Positions 26,232 through 35,276 of a stretch of DNA of 64,000 nt are shown here, one piece after another (position 1 is the stretch's first letter; each line of letters opens with the position of its first letter). The DNA lies in NCBI GenBank assembly GCA_038253135.1, contig JBBSHJ010000003.1:1-64000 (forward strand). Direction: 5' to 3'. The position numbers and the translations under genes are program-made. Source of the stretch: JBBSHJ01 sp038253135 (GTDB lineage Bacteria > Actinomycetota > Actinomycetes > Mycobacteriales > QHCD01). The notes below the pieces were generated by a model. That model had not been told where the DNA came from. It was given only the letters and a program-made list of their open reading frames with translations, and did no database searches.

Positions 26232-27629
26232 GTGTCGCGAGAAGGTGCAGGTCCTGCCCCGCGGAGCAGGTGCCGTCGGCGGTTGCCGCTGCGACGCCGG
26301 ATCTCGGCCGGCATCCTCGGGATCGCCGGGGTGGCGGTCGTGCTGTTCGCGATTCCACTTGCCGTCACCGTTGCGTGGCTCGACCGGGGTCACGAGTACG
26401 CCGAGTTGCAGAGCGAGGCGACGAGGGTCGCCGCACTGGTGCCCGACAATCCGGTCCGCGCCGGCCGGTCGTCGACGGTCCCGCCGAGCACGGACCACGA
26501 CACGATGCTCGGGATCTACACGCCCCGCGGCGATCGGGCCGGCGGGAAGGGGCCGGGACATTCGGAACTGGCGGCGGCCGCCGGCGACGGTCGGGTCCAC
26601 CGCGGCCCGGAGAACGGGCAACTCGTGGCGGCCGTTCCGGTGCCGTCCGACCGGAAGGTCGTCGCGATAGTCCGCGCCGCGGTACCCCGCAACACGGTTT
26701 CGGCACGAATCGCGCGGGCCTGGATCGGGATGATCCTGCTCGGGCTCGGCGTGCTCGCCGTCGCGTGGCTGCTCGCGCGCCGGCAGGCCCGCCGGATCGC
26801 CCGCCCGCTCGAGGATTTCACCTCCGCAGCACGGGCGCTCGGCGATGGCAATTTCGCGGTCGAACCTGGCCGTTCGGACATCTTGGAGGCCGATATCGCC
26901 GGCACCGCGCTGCGCCATACCGCTGGGCGGCTCGGCGATCTCGTCGAGCGGGAGCGGGCCTTCAGCGCTGATGCGTCGCATCAATTGCGGACCCCGTTGA
27001 CGGGTCTGCTGCTCGGTCTGGAATCGGCATTGTCCCGCGATGACGCCGACCGTGACGCTGCGCTGCGCGATGCCGTTGTACGGGCGAGGAAACTGCAGGA
27101 AACAATCGACGACCTGCTCTCCCTCCGTCGAGACGGGCGCGACGACATCGGCAGCCTGTATCTCGACGTCGCGCTCCCGCAGGGCGCCGCGGAGTGGATG
27201 TCGCGATTCTCCGCCGGCGGACGCCGGCTCGAGCTGCGGATTTCTCGCGAGACCCCGCCCGTGCGAGCGTCGGCCGCCGCCCTGCGCCAGATCGTCGACG
27301 TGCTGCTCGGCAATGCCCTCCAGCACGGCCGCGGAACGGTGACGCTGTCCGCCTCGGACCTCGGCGCGGCTGCGGCCGTCGAGGTCACCGACGAGGGCGA
27401 CGGCGTCATCGGCGATCCCGAGGCGGTCTTCACTCGCCGAGGACCGCAGGCGCAGGGCCACGGCATCGGCCTGGCGCTCGCCCGGTCGCTCGCCGAGGCC
27501 GACGGCGGCCGGCTGATCCTGCGCCGGGCGGCGCCGCGCCCCACCTTTGCGTTGCTCCTACCCCTGGCCGAGGCGGTCATCGCGCCCCCGTCGGTGCCTC
27601 CGTCAGGCGCTCAGCCGCCCGTCTCGTAG
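26232..27629 (+). CDS. Sensor histidine kinase
   Basis: A 465-residue membrane kinase: two transmembrane helices (about 24-49 and 160-182) bracket an extracellular sensor of about 110 residues, then HAMP (about 183-235), the phospho-acceptor box FSADASHQLRTPLTG with His250, and an HATPase with N box (VDVLLGNALQHG), VTDEGDGV and GHGIGLALARSLAEADGG. It presumably phosphorylates the OmpR-type regulator encoded on the opposite strand. GTG at 26232 follows GAGGGGG by about 11 nt; GTG at 26193 is an alternative. The 3' end overlaps the regulator gene by 19 bp, tail to tail. Confidence 0.9.
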   Translation: MSREGAGPAPRSRCRRRLPLRRRISAGILGIAGVAVVLFAIPLAVTVAWLDRGHEYAELQSEATRVAALVPDNPVRAGRSSTVPPSTDHDTMLGIYTPRGDRAGGKGPGHSELAAAAGDGRVHRGPENGQLVAAVPVPSDRKVVAIVRAAVPRNTVSARIARAWIGMILLGLGVLAVAWLLARRQARRIARPLEDFTSAARALGDGNFAVEPGRSDILEADIAGTALRHTAGRLGDLVERERAFSADASHQLRTPLTGLLLGLESALSRDDADRDAALRDAVVRARKLQETIDDLLSLRRDGRDDIGSLYLDVALPQGAAEWMSRFSAGGRRLELRISRETPPVRASAAALRQIVDVLLGNALQHGRGTVTLSASDLGAAAAVEVTDEGDGVIGDPEAVFTRRGPQAQGHGIGLALARSLAEADGGRLILRRAAPRPTFALLLPLAEAVIAPPSVPPSGAQPPVS

Positions 27630-28297
27630 CGATAGCCGTGACCGCGCAGCGTCGTGATCCGGTCGGCGCGCTCGCCGAGCTCGGCAAGCTTGCGCCGCAC
27701 CACCGATACGTGGACGTCGAGGGTCTTGGTCGACCCGAACCAATTCTCGTCCCACACCTCGGCCATCAGCCGCTCGCGCGACACCGCCTCTCCGGCCGAT
27801 GCCGCCAGCAGGACCAGCAGGTCGAACTCCTTCGGGCGCAGGGCAACGTCCCGGCCGTCGAAGAGGGCGCGCCGCGCCGGGATATTCAGCGTCAGCTTCC
27901 CGACGGCGATCTGCTCATCCAACTGGCTGGGGGGTGCGCGCCGCAGGTGGGCGCGTAATCGAGCGAGCAGCTCGGCCAGCCGAAACGGCTTGGTCAGATA
28001 GTCGTCCGCGCCGGCATCGAGCGCCACGATGACCTCGAATTCCTCCGTACGCGCGGTCAGCACGACAATGACCGCGTCGGGAACGCGCTGCCGCAACGTG
28101 CGGCACAGCGTGACGCCGTCCATGTCGGGGAGGCCGAGATCGAGGAGCACCAGGTCGGCGACCCGCTGCTGCGCCGCGGCCAGCGCATTCTCGCCCGTCT
28201 GCACCCACGTCGCGTCATAACCTGCGCTGTTAATGGCGGTGTGCAATTCGGCGCCGATGGTGGCGTCGTCCTCGATGATCAGCACAGCCGGCCGCAC
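27611..28297 (-). CDS. OmpR/PhoB-family response regulator
   Basis: A 228-residue regulator: receiver domain with the acidic pair Asp10-Asp11, phospho-acceptor Asp53 (LVLLDLGLPDMDG), Thr81 and Lys103 (DDYLTKPFR), then a winged helix (about 130-226) with RPKEFDLLVLLA and VSVVRRKLAELGERADRI. GTG at 28297 is chosen because family homology starts there; a TACACT-like -10 box lies about 11 nt upstream, so the mRNA may be leaderless. It is unusual in facing its probable kinase convergently, with overlapping 3' ends. Confidence 0.92.
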   Translation of the reverse strand: MRPAVLIIEDDATIGAELHTAINSAGYDATWVQTGENALAAAQQRVADLVLLDLGLPDMDGVTLCRTLRQRVPDAVIVVLTARTEEFEVIVALDAGADDYLTKPFRLAELLARLRAHLRRAPPSQLDEQIAVGKLTLNIPARRALFDGRDVALRPKEFDLLVLLAASAGEAVSRERLMAEVWDENWFGSTKTLDVHVSVVRRKLAELGERADRITTLRGHGYRYETGG

Positions 28298-28410
28298 CCG
28301 GCAGAGTGTAGGCGGGCAGGGTGTAGGCCGGGCTCGCACGGCGGTCGGCGAGGTCGGCCGCGCCGGTGCTGATGCCGGGAATTCCCGAATGTCTCGGCTA
28401 GGCTCGGCCG

Positions 28411-29220
28411 GTGCGTTTGACGCGGGTGCTTGCGGCGATTGGCGCGGCGTTGACGGCTACGGCAATCGCCGCAGGATGCCAGGCGAAACCCCAGACGGCG
28501 AGAGCCCAGCCGGACAGGGGCGGGCGCGCCGGGGCGCCGGCGACATCGTCGATGCGTACGCCGGCCGGTCCGTCGAGCAGCGGTGCGATCGCGAGTCCGA
28601 CCGCCGCCGATTCCGGGTCCAGCGCACCTGCGTCGAATGCGCCGGTGTCGCCCAGTCCGTCGGTGAGCAGCACCGCGAGCCCGAGCAGCACCGGTGCGGG
28701 CCCGACCCGAACGGGGAGTCGCAGCAGGTCGCCGCACCCGCCGGCAACCGTCGTCGCGTCGACGGCGGCGACGTCCGGGGCGGCGAGCACCAGCACGGCG
28801 CCGGGCCCGGCCAAAGCGGTCACCGATGCGTGTCGGCTGCTCTCGGGCGGTGATGTCACCGAGTTCCTCGGCGTGGACTCGGCCGCGGCGACACCGTCGT
28901 TCAACGGCTCGATCTATACGTGCACCTACAAGGTCAGCGTCGGGGGGATCCGCGGGCAGCTCTACCTGGACGTGTCCAACGACCGTGGTGCCTCGCTGTT
29001 CGGGCAGACGCGGTCCTCCGGTGCCTTCGATGCGATCAGGGGCGTCGGTGACGAGGCGGCGTACAACCCGGAAGACGGGCGGTTCGCCGTCCGCGACGGC
29101 AACGACTACCTCCTCCTGACCCTTCCGATCACGCTCGGCGGATCGACGGTGACCACGACGGCGCAGGCCACGCAGGTCGGGGCCGCGATGGCCAAGCGGG
29201 CGGTGGCCGGGATGCGCTGA
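28411..29220 (+). CDS. DUF3558-like lipoprotein
   Basis: A 269-residue lipoprotein: signal peptide with lipobox AIAAGC near residue 23, a very long Ser/Thr/Pro/Ala linker to about 140, and a C-terminal domain that begins DACRLLSGGDVTEFLG and contains the paired cysteine in YTCTYKVSV, resembling DUF3558 lipoproteins of actinobacteria. Function unknown; it is probably wall-associated. TAGGCT at 28399-28404 ends 6 nt before the GTG start, indicating leaderless expression divergent from the response regulator gene. Confidence 0.7.
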   Translation: MRLTRVLAAIGAALTATAIAAGCQAKPQTARAQPDRGGRAGAPATSSMRTPAGPSSSGAIASPTAADSGSSAPASNAPVSPSPSVSSTASPSSTGAGPTRTGSRSRSPHPPATVVASTAATSGAASTSTAPGPAKAVTDACRLLSGGDVTEFLGVDSAAATPSFNGSIYTCTYKVSVGGIRGQLYLDVSNDRGASLFGQTRSSGAFDAIRGVGDEAAYNPEDGRFAVRDGNDYLLLTLPITLGGSTVTTTAQATQVGAAMAKRAVAGMR

Positions 29221-29221
29221 G

Positions 29222-30028
29222 TCACCAGCCGGACTGGCGGGCGCGGATCTCATACATCAGCACGGACGCGGATATCGACACGTTGAGCGAGTCCGCCTGC
29301 CCGAGCATCGGGATCGTTACCGGCATCGCGCCGTGCGCGTACCACGGCGCGGAGATGCCGTAACGCTCATTGCCCACGACGAGCGCGCTGCGAGCGGCGT
29401 AGGGCACGCTGCGGTACGCCGTAGCACCGTTGGCATCGGCGAGATAGAGCGCAAATCCCCTGTCCTGCAGCCATCGGGCCGCATCGTCGGGCTGCTCGAA
29501 ATCGACGTACGGCACCCGCACGCTCATGCCATGGCTGCCGCGAAACACCTTCGGGTGGGTCATACGGGTACGCCGGTTGGTCAGTACGAGCACGTCGGCC
29601 GCACAGCCGTCCATGGTCCGGATCAGCGTGCCGAGGTTTCCCGGGATCTCGACCGCGTCGGCCACCAGGGCGAGCGCCGGCTCGCTGAGATCGAGCCGGT
29701 CGGGGTCCCATTGCGGCATGTCGGCGATCGACAGCAGACCGTCCGGCGCGTCGCGCTCGCTGAGGCGTTCGAGGGTCCTGCGGGAGATCTCATAGGAATG
29801 CCGGGCCCGCGCGGTGAGCGGCGCCACGATGGTGCGGGCCACGTCGGACCGCAGCGCATCCGGGCACAGGAGAAAGGTGTCGATCTCGGTGCCGGCATCG
29901 AGCAGGACCTCGTGCGCCCACAACCCCTCGGCGATGAAGCGTTGATGCCGGTTGGGCGTCTGGTTCGCCTGCAGCGCAAGGAGGTGCTTGACCCGGGGAT
30001 GGTGGATGCCGACCGGCTGCAGGTCCAT
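29222..30028 (-). CDS. TrmH/SpoU-family RNA 2'-O-methyltransferase
   Basis: A 268-residue SPOUT-fold methyltransferase: N-terminal substrate-binding part (HPRVKHLLALQANQTPNRHQRF…EG) and a C-terminal knotted domain with the three family motifs (EIPGNLGTLIRTMDG, ALVVGNERYGIS, IPMLGQADSLNVSISASVLMYE). It should methylate a ribose in rRNA or tRNA; the target cannot be read. A TACGAT box at 30037-30042 ends 8 nt before the ATG, so it may have its own leaderless promoter although it lies only 19 nt behind the UxaA-family gene. Confidence 0.9.
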   Translation of the reverse strand: MDLQPVGIHHPRVKHLLALQANQTPNRHQRFIAEGLWAHEVLLDAGTEIDTFLLCPDALRSDVARTIVAPLTARARHSYEISRRTLERLSERDAPDGLLSIADMPQWDPDRLDLSEPALALVADAVEIPGNLGTLIRTMDGCAADVLVLTNRRTRMTHPKVFRGSHGMSVRVPYVDFEQPDDAARWLQDRGFALYLADANGATAYRSVPYAARSALVVGNERYGISAPWYAHGAMPVTIPMLGQADSLNVSISASVLMYEIRARQSGW

Positions 30029-30047
30029 ACCCGGCGATCGTATCCCG

Positions 30048-32702
30048 TCAGATCGAGACGCCGAGCAGTCCGCGCGTGACCTGGAAACCGGTCAGGCCCT
30101 CGCCCGACACGATCGGCGTCCGGCGGCGCGACGCGACGTCGAGCAGCGCCCGCAGCAACTCCTCGCCGTCGGCCAGCGGCACGACGTCGACGTCGGCGAC
30201 CGCGCCCGCCGCCGTCTGCAGGACCGGGACGAGGCGATGACCGGCGACGGCCGCGTCGGCGACGTGCACCGCGATCAGCTCGGAACCCGAGGCGGCCAGC
30301 CCGGTGGCCGTCTCCATCCACGACGCACCCGGCGTCTCCATCACCTGCAGCCCGGGTGTGGCGACCTGCGCATGCGCGATCGTGGCGGGAGGCTCGCGAT
30401 CAATGCCTAGCCGGCTACAGAAAACACTGGACCGCCACAGTGGCGAGGGTTCCGATACGACGACAGTCCCACCGGTGGCGCCGATGGCGGCCGCGACGGC
30501 GCCGTAGGCAGCCGCGCTCCGGTCATCGACGTCACCGAGCGCGTGCAGCCCGACCCGCAGCCGGTCCAGACCGGCCGGCTGCTCCGTCCACGGCGTCAAG
30601 CCGCCGAGCGCCGGCCCGAACCATTCCGTCACCCGCTCGGTGACCGCGTCGATGCCACCGTCGGCCTGGATCGATGCCCAGCCGAACCGGTCGACATCGA
30701 GCCCGGCGTCCCGCAGCCGGCCGCGGAAGAAGTCGTTGTGCGTGATCTCGCACCCGTGCTCCAGTAACAGCGCGGCACCGACCGACGGGTGCGAGAGGCA
30801 GCCGAGCGCGATCCGGCCCCACAGGTCCTCGGCGCTGGACGTGATGGCGCCGCAGCCCTCGGTGTGCGGGAGGGCGACGTACCGCGACACCGCATCCGTG
30901 CCGAGTCGCTCCGTCAGCACACCCGCGATGCGCAGGGCGATCTGACCGGAGCAGATGCTGGTCGGCAGGATCAGGCCGATGCGGTCGGTCGCCCCGTCGA
31001 CCGCAGACCACCGCAGGTCGGATCGGGCCACGGCCCCGGTGATCGGCAGCGGCACCCCGTCCAGCTCCGGCCGCTCGCGCGCCGTGAGCGCGATCCCGCG
31101 CGGCTCGGCGGCGGGCGCGCCCTGCCGCCAGGCCCGCCAGATCGAGACCTGGCTGTGGCCGGCCCGCTCGCCGGCCGTTCGCTCACCCGAGGCGACCCGG
31201 ACCGCGAGATCGAAGACCGACGTGGTCGCCTCCGCGAGCGGTACGCCGTCGAGCAGCTGGCCGGCGTTGACGTCCATCTCGGCCGCAAGCAATTCATAGC
31301 GCCGGGAGGTGCTGACGAATTTCACGGTCGGCACGAACGGGAAGTTGGTGATCGAGCCGTTCCCGGTCGTGAAGAAGATGAGATTGCAGCCCGAGGCGAC
31401 CTGCCCGGCGACGCTCTCGAGATCGTTTCCCGGGCTGTTCATGAAGGTATAGCCGGGCCCGGGAATCGGCTCGGCGTAGTCGATGACATGGTCGAGGCGG
31501 ACCCGGGGATCGCGCTTGCGGGCGGCCCCGAGCGATTTCAGGGTGATGTTGTAGAGGCCGCGCATGATGTTGCCGCCGGAGACGTTGCCCTCAGTGGTGT
31601 GACCGTGGGCGCGGACGCGCGCGGCGAACGCCGCGATGGTGTCCAGGAACTGCCGGGCCGTGCCGGCGTCGCGAACCCGGTCGAGCAGGTAGGACTCGGC
31701 GCCCGTCAGCTCGTCGGTCTCCGCCAGCTCGGCCACCCCGCCGTGCCGGATGACCTCGGCGCCGACGGCGGCGGCGAGCGGATTGGCGCTGACACCGGAG
31801 AAGGCGTCCGAGCCACCGCACTGCAGCGCGATGTTGAGGCGGCTGAGCGGGATTTCGGTACGCCGCTGCGCACCGATCCGGGGGATCCAGCCGGTGACCG
31901 TCGCGGCCGCGCGGTCGATGTCGTCGTGCAGCGCCCCGCGCCGGCGCAGCGCCGCGACCTGCGCGGTCGGTGCGGGGTAACCGCGGTCGGCGGCGTACGA
32001 CGCGAGCGCGGCCGCGGTGAGAAGGGATCCCGGCTCGTCGACGATCAGCACGGCGCCGACGTTCGGGTGCCGGGCGAACCCGGTGAGGGTCCGCACCAGC
32101 AGGTCGAGGTTGGCGCTCGAGCGGCCGTCGCTGCCCTCCGTGTGCGCGACCGCGACGACCGGGTCGGGCAGCGGCGCGCCGGCGAAGCGGGCGGCGACCG
32201 CCTCGGCGAACGGACCGGTCGCGGCCGACGTACCCAGGATCACGATGTGGTTGCGGGTGCCGGCCGTCGCCCCGCGGTCGTAGCCGAGGAACGTGCCCGG
32301 CGAGCCGACCGGCGCGATCTGTTCGACCGCGGCGAGCGGACCGGATTCGAGGACATACGGGTCAAGCGGGCGGTTCTCGAAGTTCGGGCCGGCCGGCCAG
32401 GTCAGATCCGACCGCCGGGCGCGGAGCACGTCGAGCATCCGCTCCGTCGCCAGGTAGTCGCCCGGCGCGACCGGCAGCACGGCGTAGCCGAACGGCAGCC
32501 CCCAGGACGTCAGCGCCGCGCCCGGCGGCACGGTCGCGACGGAGAACCGATGGCCTTCCGGTACGGCGTGCGCGACGCGGACCGTGCTGCCGTCGGTGAG
32601 GGTGACGCGGGCGCCGGGCGGGAGCTCACGGGTCGCGATCGCGCAATTGTCGGCGCCGGTCGGGAGCACCGCCCCGCCGGCCAGCACCACGGGAGCGGTC
32701 AC
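30048..32702 (-). CDS. Extended UxaA-family (altronate/galactarate dehydratase-like) protein with extra C-terminal domain
   Basis: An 884-residue protein. Residues 1-80 form an SAF-like domain. About 100-510 is a full UxaA/GarD dehydratase module with the conserved HTEGSDGRSS, QCGGSDAFSGVSANP, EGNVSGGNIMRGL and FFTTGNGSITNFPFVPTVK segments. Residues 540-884 add a further domain resembling the central GD_AH module (ILPTSICSGQIALRIAG, LPHTEGCGA, LEHGCEITHND), so the protein is far longer than the usual 500. The family removes water from sugar acids such as altronate or galactarate; this substrate is unknown. The GTG start at 32702 has only a weak ribosome site. It is divergent from the APH-fold kinase gene. 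Confidence 0.8.
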   Translation of the reverse strand: MTAPVVLAGGAVLPTGADNCAIATRELPPGARVTLTDGSTVRVAHAVPEGHRFSVATVPPGAALTSWGLPFGYAVLPVAPGDYLATERMLDVLRARRSDLTWPAGPNFENRPLDPYVLESGPLAAVEQIAPVGSPGTFLGYDRGATAGTRNHIVILGTSAATGPFAEAVAARFAGAPLPDPVVAVAHTEGSDGRSSANLDLLVRTLTGFARHPNVGAVLIVDEPGSLLTAAALASYAADRGYPAPTAQVAALRRRGALHDDIDRAAATVTGWIPRIGAQRRTEIPLSRLNIALQCGGSDAFSGVSANPLAAAVGAEVIRHGGVAELAETDELTGAESYLLDRVRDAGTARQFLDTIAAFAARVRAHGHTTEGNVSGGNIMRGLYNITLKSLGAARKRDPRVRLDHVIDYAEPIPGPGYTFMNSPGNDLESVAGQVASGCNLIFFTTGNGSITNFPFVPTVKFVSTSRRYELLAAEMDVNAGQLLDGVPLAEATTSVFDLAVRVASGERTAGERAGHSQVSIWRAWRQGAPAAEPRGIALTARERPELDGVPLPITGAVARSDLRWSAVDGATDRIGLILPTSICSGQIALRIAGVLTERLGTDAVSRYVALPHTEGCGAITSSAEDLWGRIALGCLSHPSVGAALLLEHGCEITHNDFFRGRLRDAGLDVDRFGWASIQADGGIDAVTERVTEWFGPALGGLTPWTEQPAGLDRLRVGLHALGDVDDRSAAAYGAVAAAIGATGGTVVVSEPSPLWRSSVFCSRLGIDREPPATIAHAQVATPGLQVMETPGASWMETATGLAASGSELIAVHVADAAVAGHRLVPVLQTAAGAVADVDVVPLADGEELLRALLDVASRRRTPIVSGEGLTGFQVTRGLLGVSI

Positions 32703-32781
32703 GACGAGATCTCGGCCACGGACGGCAAGAGCATCGAGCCATCATCGCACCGGCTCGCGGCCGGCCAGGCAGAATGTCCGG

Positions 32782-33528
32782 ATGCAGCTGTTCGAGGATC
32801 CGCCACCAGCGCTGGGCGAGCCGATCGCCGCCGGACGCACCGCCGACATCTACCCGCTCCCCGACGGCTGGGTGCTGCGGCGCTACCGCACCGATGTCGG
32901 CAACGTCGAGCGCGAGGCCGCGGCGGCCCGGCTCGCCGTGGCCGGCGGCGTACCCACGCCGGAGGTGCGGGAGGCGCGCGGCCACGACATGGTGCTGCGC
33001 CGGGTCGACGGCCCGACGATGGTGGACGCGTTCGCCTCCGGTGCGATCGGCGCCGAGGACGGCGCGCAGATCCTGGCCGACCTGCACCGGGCCTGCCACG
33101 CGGTACGCCGCCCGTCCGGCGACGCGTCGGGGCTGCGGGACATCTCCGAGCCGGGCACGCCCGAGGACCAGAAGGTCCTGCTGCACCTCGATCTGCACCC
33201 GCTCAACGTGATGCTGGGCGCGGACGGCCCGATGCTGATCGACTGGGCCAACGCCTCCTGGGGCCCGGCCGGCGTCGACGAGGCGATGACCGTCCTCATC
33301 CTGTCGGTGGTCGTGCTCAACAACACGTTGGGCATCGCCGAGCCGGCCCGCCGGATGCTGTCGGCCTTCATCGACGCGGCCGGCGACCCACGCCCCTGTC
33401 TCGAGGCGGCGATCGCGGCTCGCCGCACCTATACGCATCCGTCGCAGGAAGAGCTCCGGGTCCTGCCGGAGATAACGAATCTCGCTCGATCCCTCGGCCC
33501 GGTGCCCGGGCGTCCCGCCGTTACGTGA
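32782..33528 (+). CDS. Aminoglycoside phosphotransferase-fold (APH) kinase
   Basis: A 248-residue small-molecule kinase of the APH family. The N-lobe has GRTADIYPLPDGWVLRRYR, and the catalytic loop is LLHLDLHPLNVML with the Brenner-type H-x-D-x4-N pattern, followed by LIDWANA as the metal-binding D. The substrate is not evident; most such actinobacterial proteins are not resistance enzymes. A CAGAAT box ends 6 nt before the ATG, suggesting leaderless expression. Confidence 0.82.
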   Translation: MQLFEDPPPALGEPIAAGRTADIYPLPDGWVLRRYRTDVGNVEREAAAARLAVAGGVPTPEVREARGHDMVLRRVDGPTMVDAFASGAIGAEDGAQILADLHRACHAVRRPSGDASGLRDISEPGTPEDQKVLLHLDLHPLNVMLGADGPMLIDWANASWGPAGVDEAMTVLILSVVVLNNTLGIAEPARRMLSAFIDAAGDPRPCLEAAIAARRTYTHPSQEELRVLPEITNLARSLGPVPGRPAVT

Positions 33529-33693
33529 GCGCTATGATCAGCGCCGGTACGTCGGCGACGAATCCGGTGAGACTGTCATAACCCCTGTCGCTGCGGTCCG
33601 ACCTGCGGCGGCCGGTGCGGACGTTGCCGGGAGGGCGGGCCGCGAGGCAGGCGCGCTACGGTGATCGGGTGCCGCGGCTGCGCCGCCGCACCG

Positions 33694-33782
33694 GGAGGGC
33701 TCGCATAGCGGCCTAGTGCGGCGGTCTTGAAAACCGCTATGAGGGGTGACTCTCATCGTGGGTTCGAATCCCACGCCCTCCG
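33694..33782 (+). tRNA. tRNA-Ser (anticodon TGA)
   Basis: An 89-nt class II tRNA: acceptor arms GGAGGGC/GCCCTCC, anticodon stem GCGGT/ACCGC with anticodon TGA at 33728-33730, a long variable arm, and T-loop GTTCGAATC. Discriminator base G; CCA is not encoded. Confidence 0.95.
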
Positions 33783-33801
33783 CCGACGTCGAGCCGCACC
33801 G

Positions 33802-33969
33802 TCAGTACTGGCGGCGCGGCACCAGCTTGCCCAGCGCCAGCGAGGCGTAGATGAGCACCGTGACAGCTACGGCCAGGGCCAGGGTGGTGAGAGTCGACTG
33901 GTGGGAGAGTGTCGCGAGGCCGGTGAAGCTGATGCCGCCCGTGGCGACGGGGTTGATCTTGGCGTACAT
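33802..33969 (-). CDS. 55-residue membrane peptide with sorting-signal-like layout
   Basis: A short protein with AAGGA 7 nt before its ATG. The N-terminal half is polar/glycine-rich (NPVATGGISFTGLATL), followed by one transmembrane helix (LALAVAVTVLIYASLALG, about 31-48) and a basic tail VPRRQY. The layout x-x-F-T-G, hydrophobic span, RR tail recalls actinobacterial sortase signals (LAFTG type), but the spacing is loose. It lies 107 bp downstream of the glycosyltransferase gene on the same strand and may be its small partner subunit. No family recognised. Confidence 0.55.
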   Translation of the reverse strand: MYAKINPVATGGISFTGLATLSHQSTLTTLALAVAVTVLIYASLALGKLVPRRQY

Positions 33970-34076
33970 GGGAAGTCCTTCGGTTGAGGCCGTGGGCACG
34001 GTGGGATCGACGGTGGTCGGTGGATAGATGCGGGCGGCCGCACGCGGGGTCGGCGTAGGCGTGGAGTCGGGCCGGG

Positions 34077-35210
34077 CTACCCCGTGGCCGGCGCGCCGAC
34101 GTGATGCCAGGTCGGCGCGCTGTTGCGGCTGAGGTCGATGAGTGAGCGGACGAAGACCGCCATGAGGAACAGGTCGAAGAGCAGTTCGGGGAGCATGAGG
34201 ACGGCGAGCAGTCTCGCCCGCCAGCCGTGGGTCCACACCGTGACCACGCGCTCGAGCACGAAGATGGCGCCGATGCCCAGCCAGAGCGGCTGCAGGCGCA
34301 CCCCGTCGGTGATCGTGGTCACGGTCATCAGCAGCAGGTACGCCGCCATGGCCATGATGCCGACACCGAGACCGATCTGCTGGCCCCAGTAGCGGGCGGT
34401 TATCCGGTTCAGCCCGTAAGCGCGCACGTTGTCGATCGCGCCGCGCTGCCAGCGCAGCCGCTGCTTCCAGAGGTCGCGCCAGCTCGGCATCAGCTCCGTG
34501 AAGACCTGGCACTCCGCGGGCGAGACGAGATCCCAGCCCATGGTTTTCAGGGCGAGGGTGAGCTCGTTGTCCTCGGTGATGGCGCTCGGGTCATAGGCGT
34601 CGCCGCGGTTGCCGGGAAGGTGGTTGCCGCGCGCGGCCTGCACGCTGCGCAGGGCACTGGCGCGGATCAGCGAGCCGGTCCCGGAGAGCACGAAAACGCG
34701 ACCCCGGTGGCGGGCGATGTCGCGGCTGTACCGCGCGTACTCGTTCGCCTGCATCCGCTCGAGCACGCTGCTCGGCCGGTCACCGAGGAAGATCCCGCCG
34801 ACGGCGCCGAGTGAAGGGTCCGCCGCGATCTGGCGGGCAGCGATGCGGATGAAGTCGAAGGACAAAGTGGAGTCGGCATCAAGGACGAGGATCGTCTCGC
34901 CGTCCGGGGTGCCGGCCATGAGCTCGCGCAGCGCCTGGTTGAGCGCGCCGGCCTTCTTCGCCGTGTTGTCCACGGTCTCGATGACCTCGGCGCCGTGAGC
35001 TCGGGCGATCGCCGCGGTCGCGTCCGTGCAGTTGTCGGCAACGACGACCACCCGGACCGGCCGGACAGTCTGGCTGGTGAGGCTGCGCAGGGTCGCAGCG
35101 ATGTTCGCGGCCTCGTCGTGCGCCGGGATCACGGCGGTGACGTGGACCTGGTGCCGACCGCTGGTGAGCCGGCGGGGAGCGGCACGCATGGGTACGGCGG
35201 TGGTGCTCAT
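34077..35210 (-). CDS. Processive-type family 2 glycosyltransferase
   Basis: A 377-residue inner-membrane GT2. The catalytic domain starts at VTAVIPAHDEAANIAATLRS and shows the nucleotide-sugar DxD (LVLDADSTL), the acceptor TEDNEL and the processive-enzyme signature QRLRWQRG. Three to four helices follow (IGLGVGIMAMAAYLLLM, LWLGIGAIFVLERVV, LLAVLMLPELLFDLFLMAVFV). This is the plan of NodC/PgaC/hyaluronan-type synthases making beta-linked surface polysaccharide. GGAG lies 7-8 nt before the ATG, and a well-formed sigma-70-type promoter lies 38 nt upstream. The product is unknown. Confidence 0.85.
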   Translation of the reverse strand: MSTTAVPMRAAPRRLTSGRHQVHVTAVIPAHDEAANIAATLRSLTSQTVRPVRVVVVADNCTDATAAIARAHGAEVIETVDNTAKKAGALNQALRELMAGTPDGETILVLDADSTLSFDFIRIAARQIAADPSLGAVGGIFLGDRPSSVLERMQANEYARYSRDIARHRGRVFVLSGTGSLIRASALRSVQAARGNHLPGNRGDAYDPSAITEDNELTLALKTMGWDLVSPAECQVFTELMPSWRDLWKQRLRWQRGAIDNVRAYGLNRITARYWGQQIGLGVGIMAMAAYLLLMTVTTITDGVRLQPLWLGIGAIFVLERVVTVWTHGWRARLLAVLMLPELLFDLFLMAVFVRSLIDLSRNSAPTWHHVGAPATG

Positions 35211-35247
35211 GGCTGGTCTCCGGCGGGTCATCGAATGTCTGCTGATG

Positions 35248-35276
35248 ATATTACACGCAAGGAAGTAGTTGCGCAA
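35248..35276 (-). promoter_or_regulatory. Promoter of the GT2 gene
   Basis: On the minus strand TTGCGC (35276-35271) and TAATAT (35253-35248) are separated by exactly 17 bp, in an AT-rich island unusual for this window. The expected transcript start leaves a leader of about 30 nt before the ATG at 35210. Confidence 0.6.

Noticed and set aside
32782..33528. Antibiotic resistance phosphotransferase
   Set aside because: The fold is APH-like but resistance-type substrate determinants cannot be recognised, so only the kinase fold is claimed.
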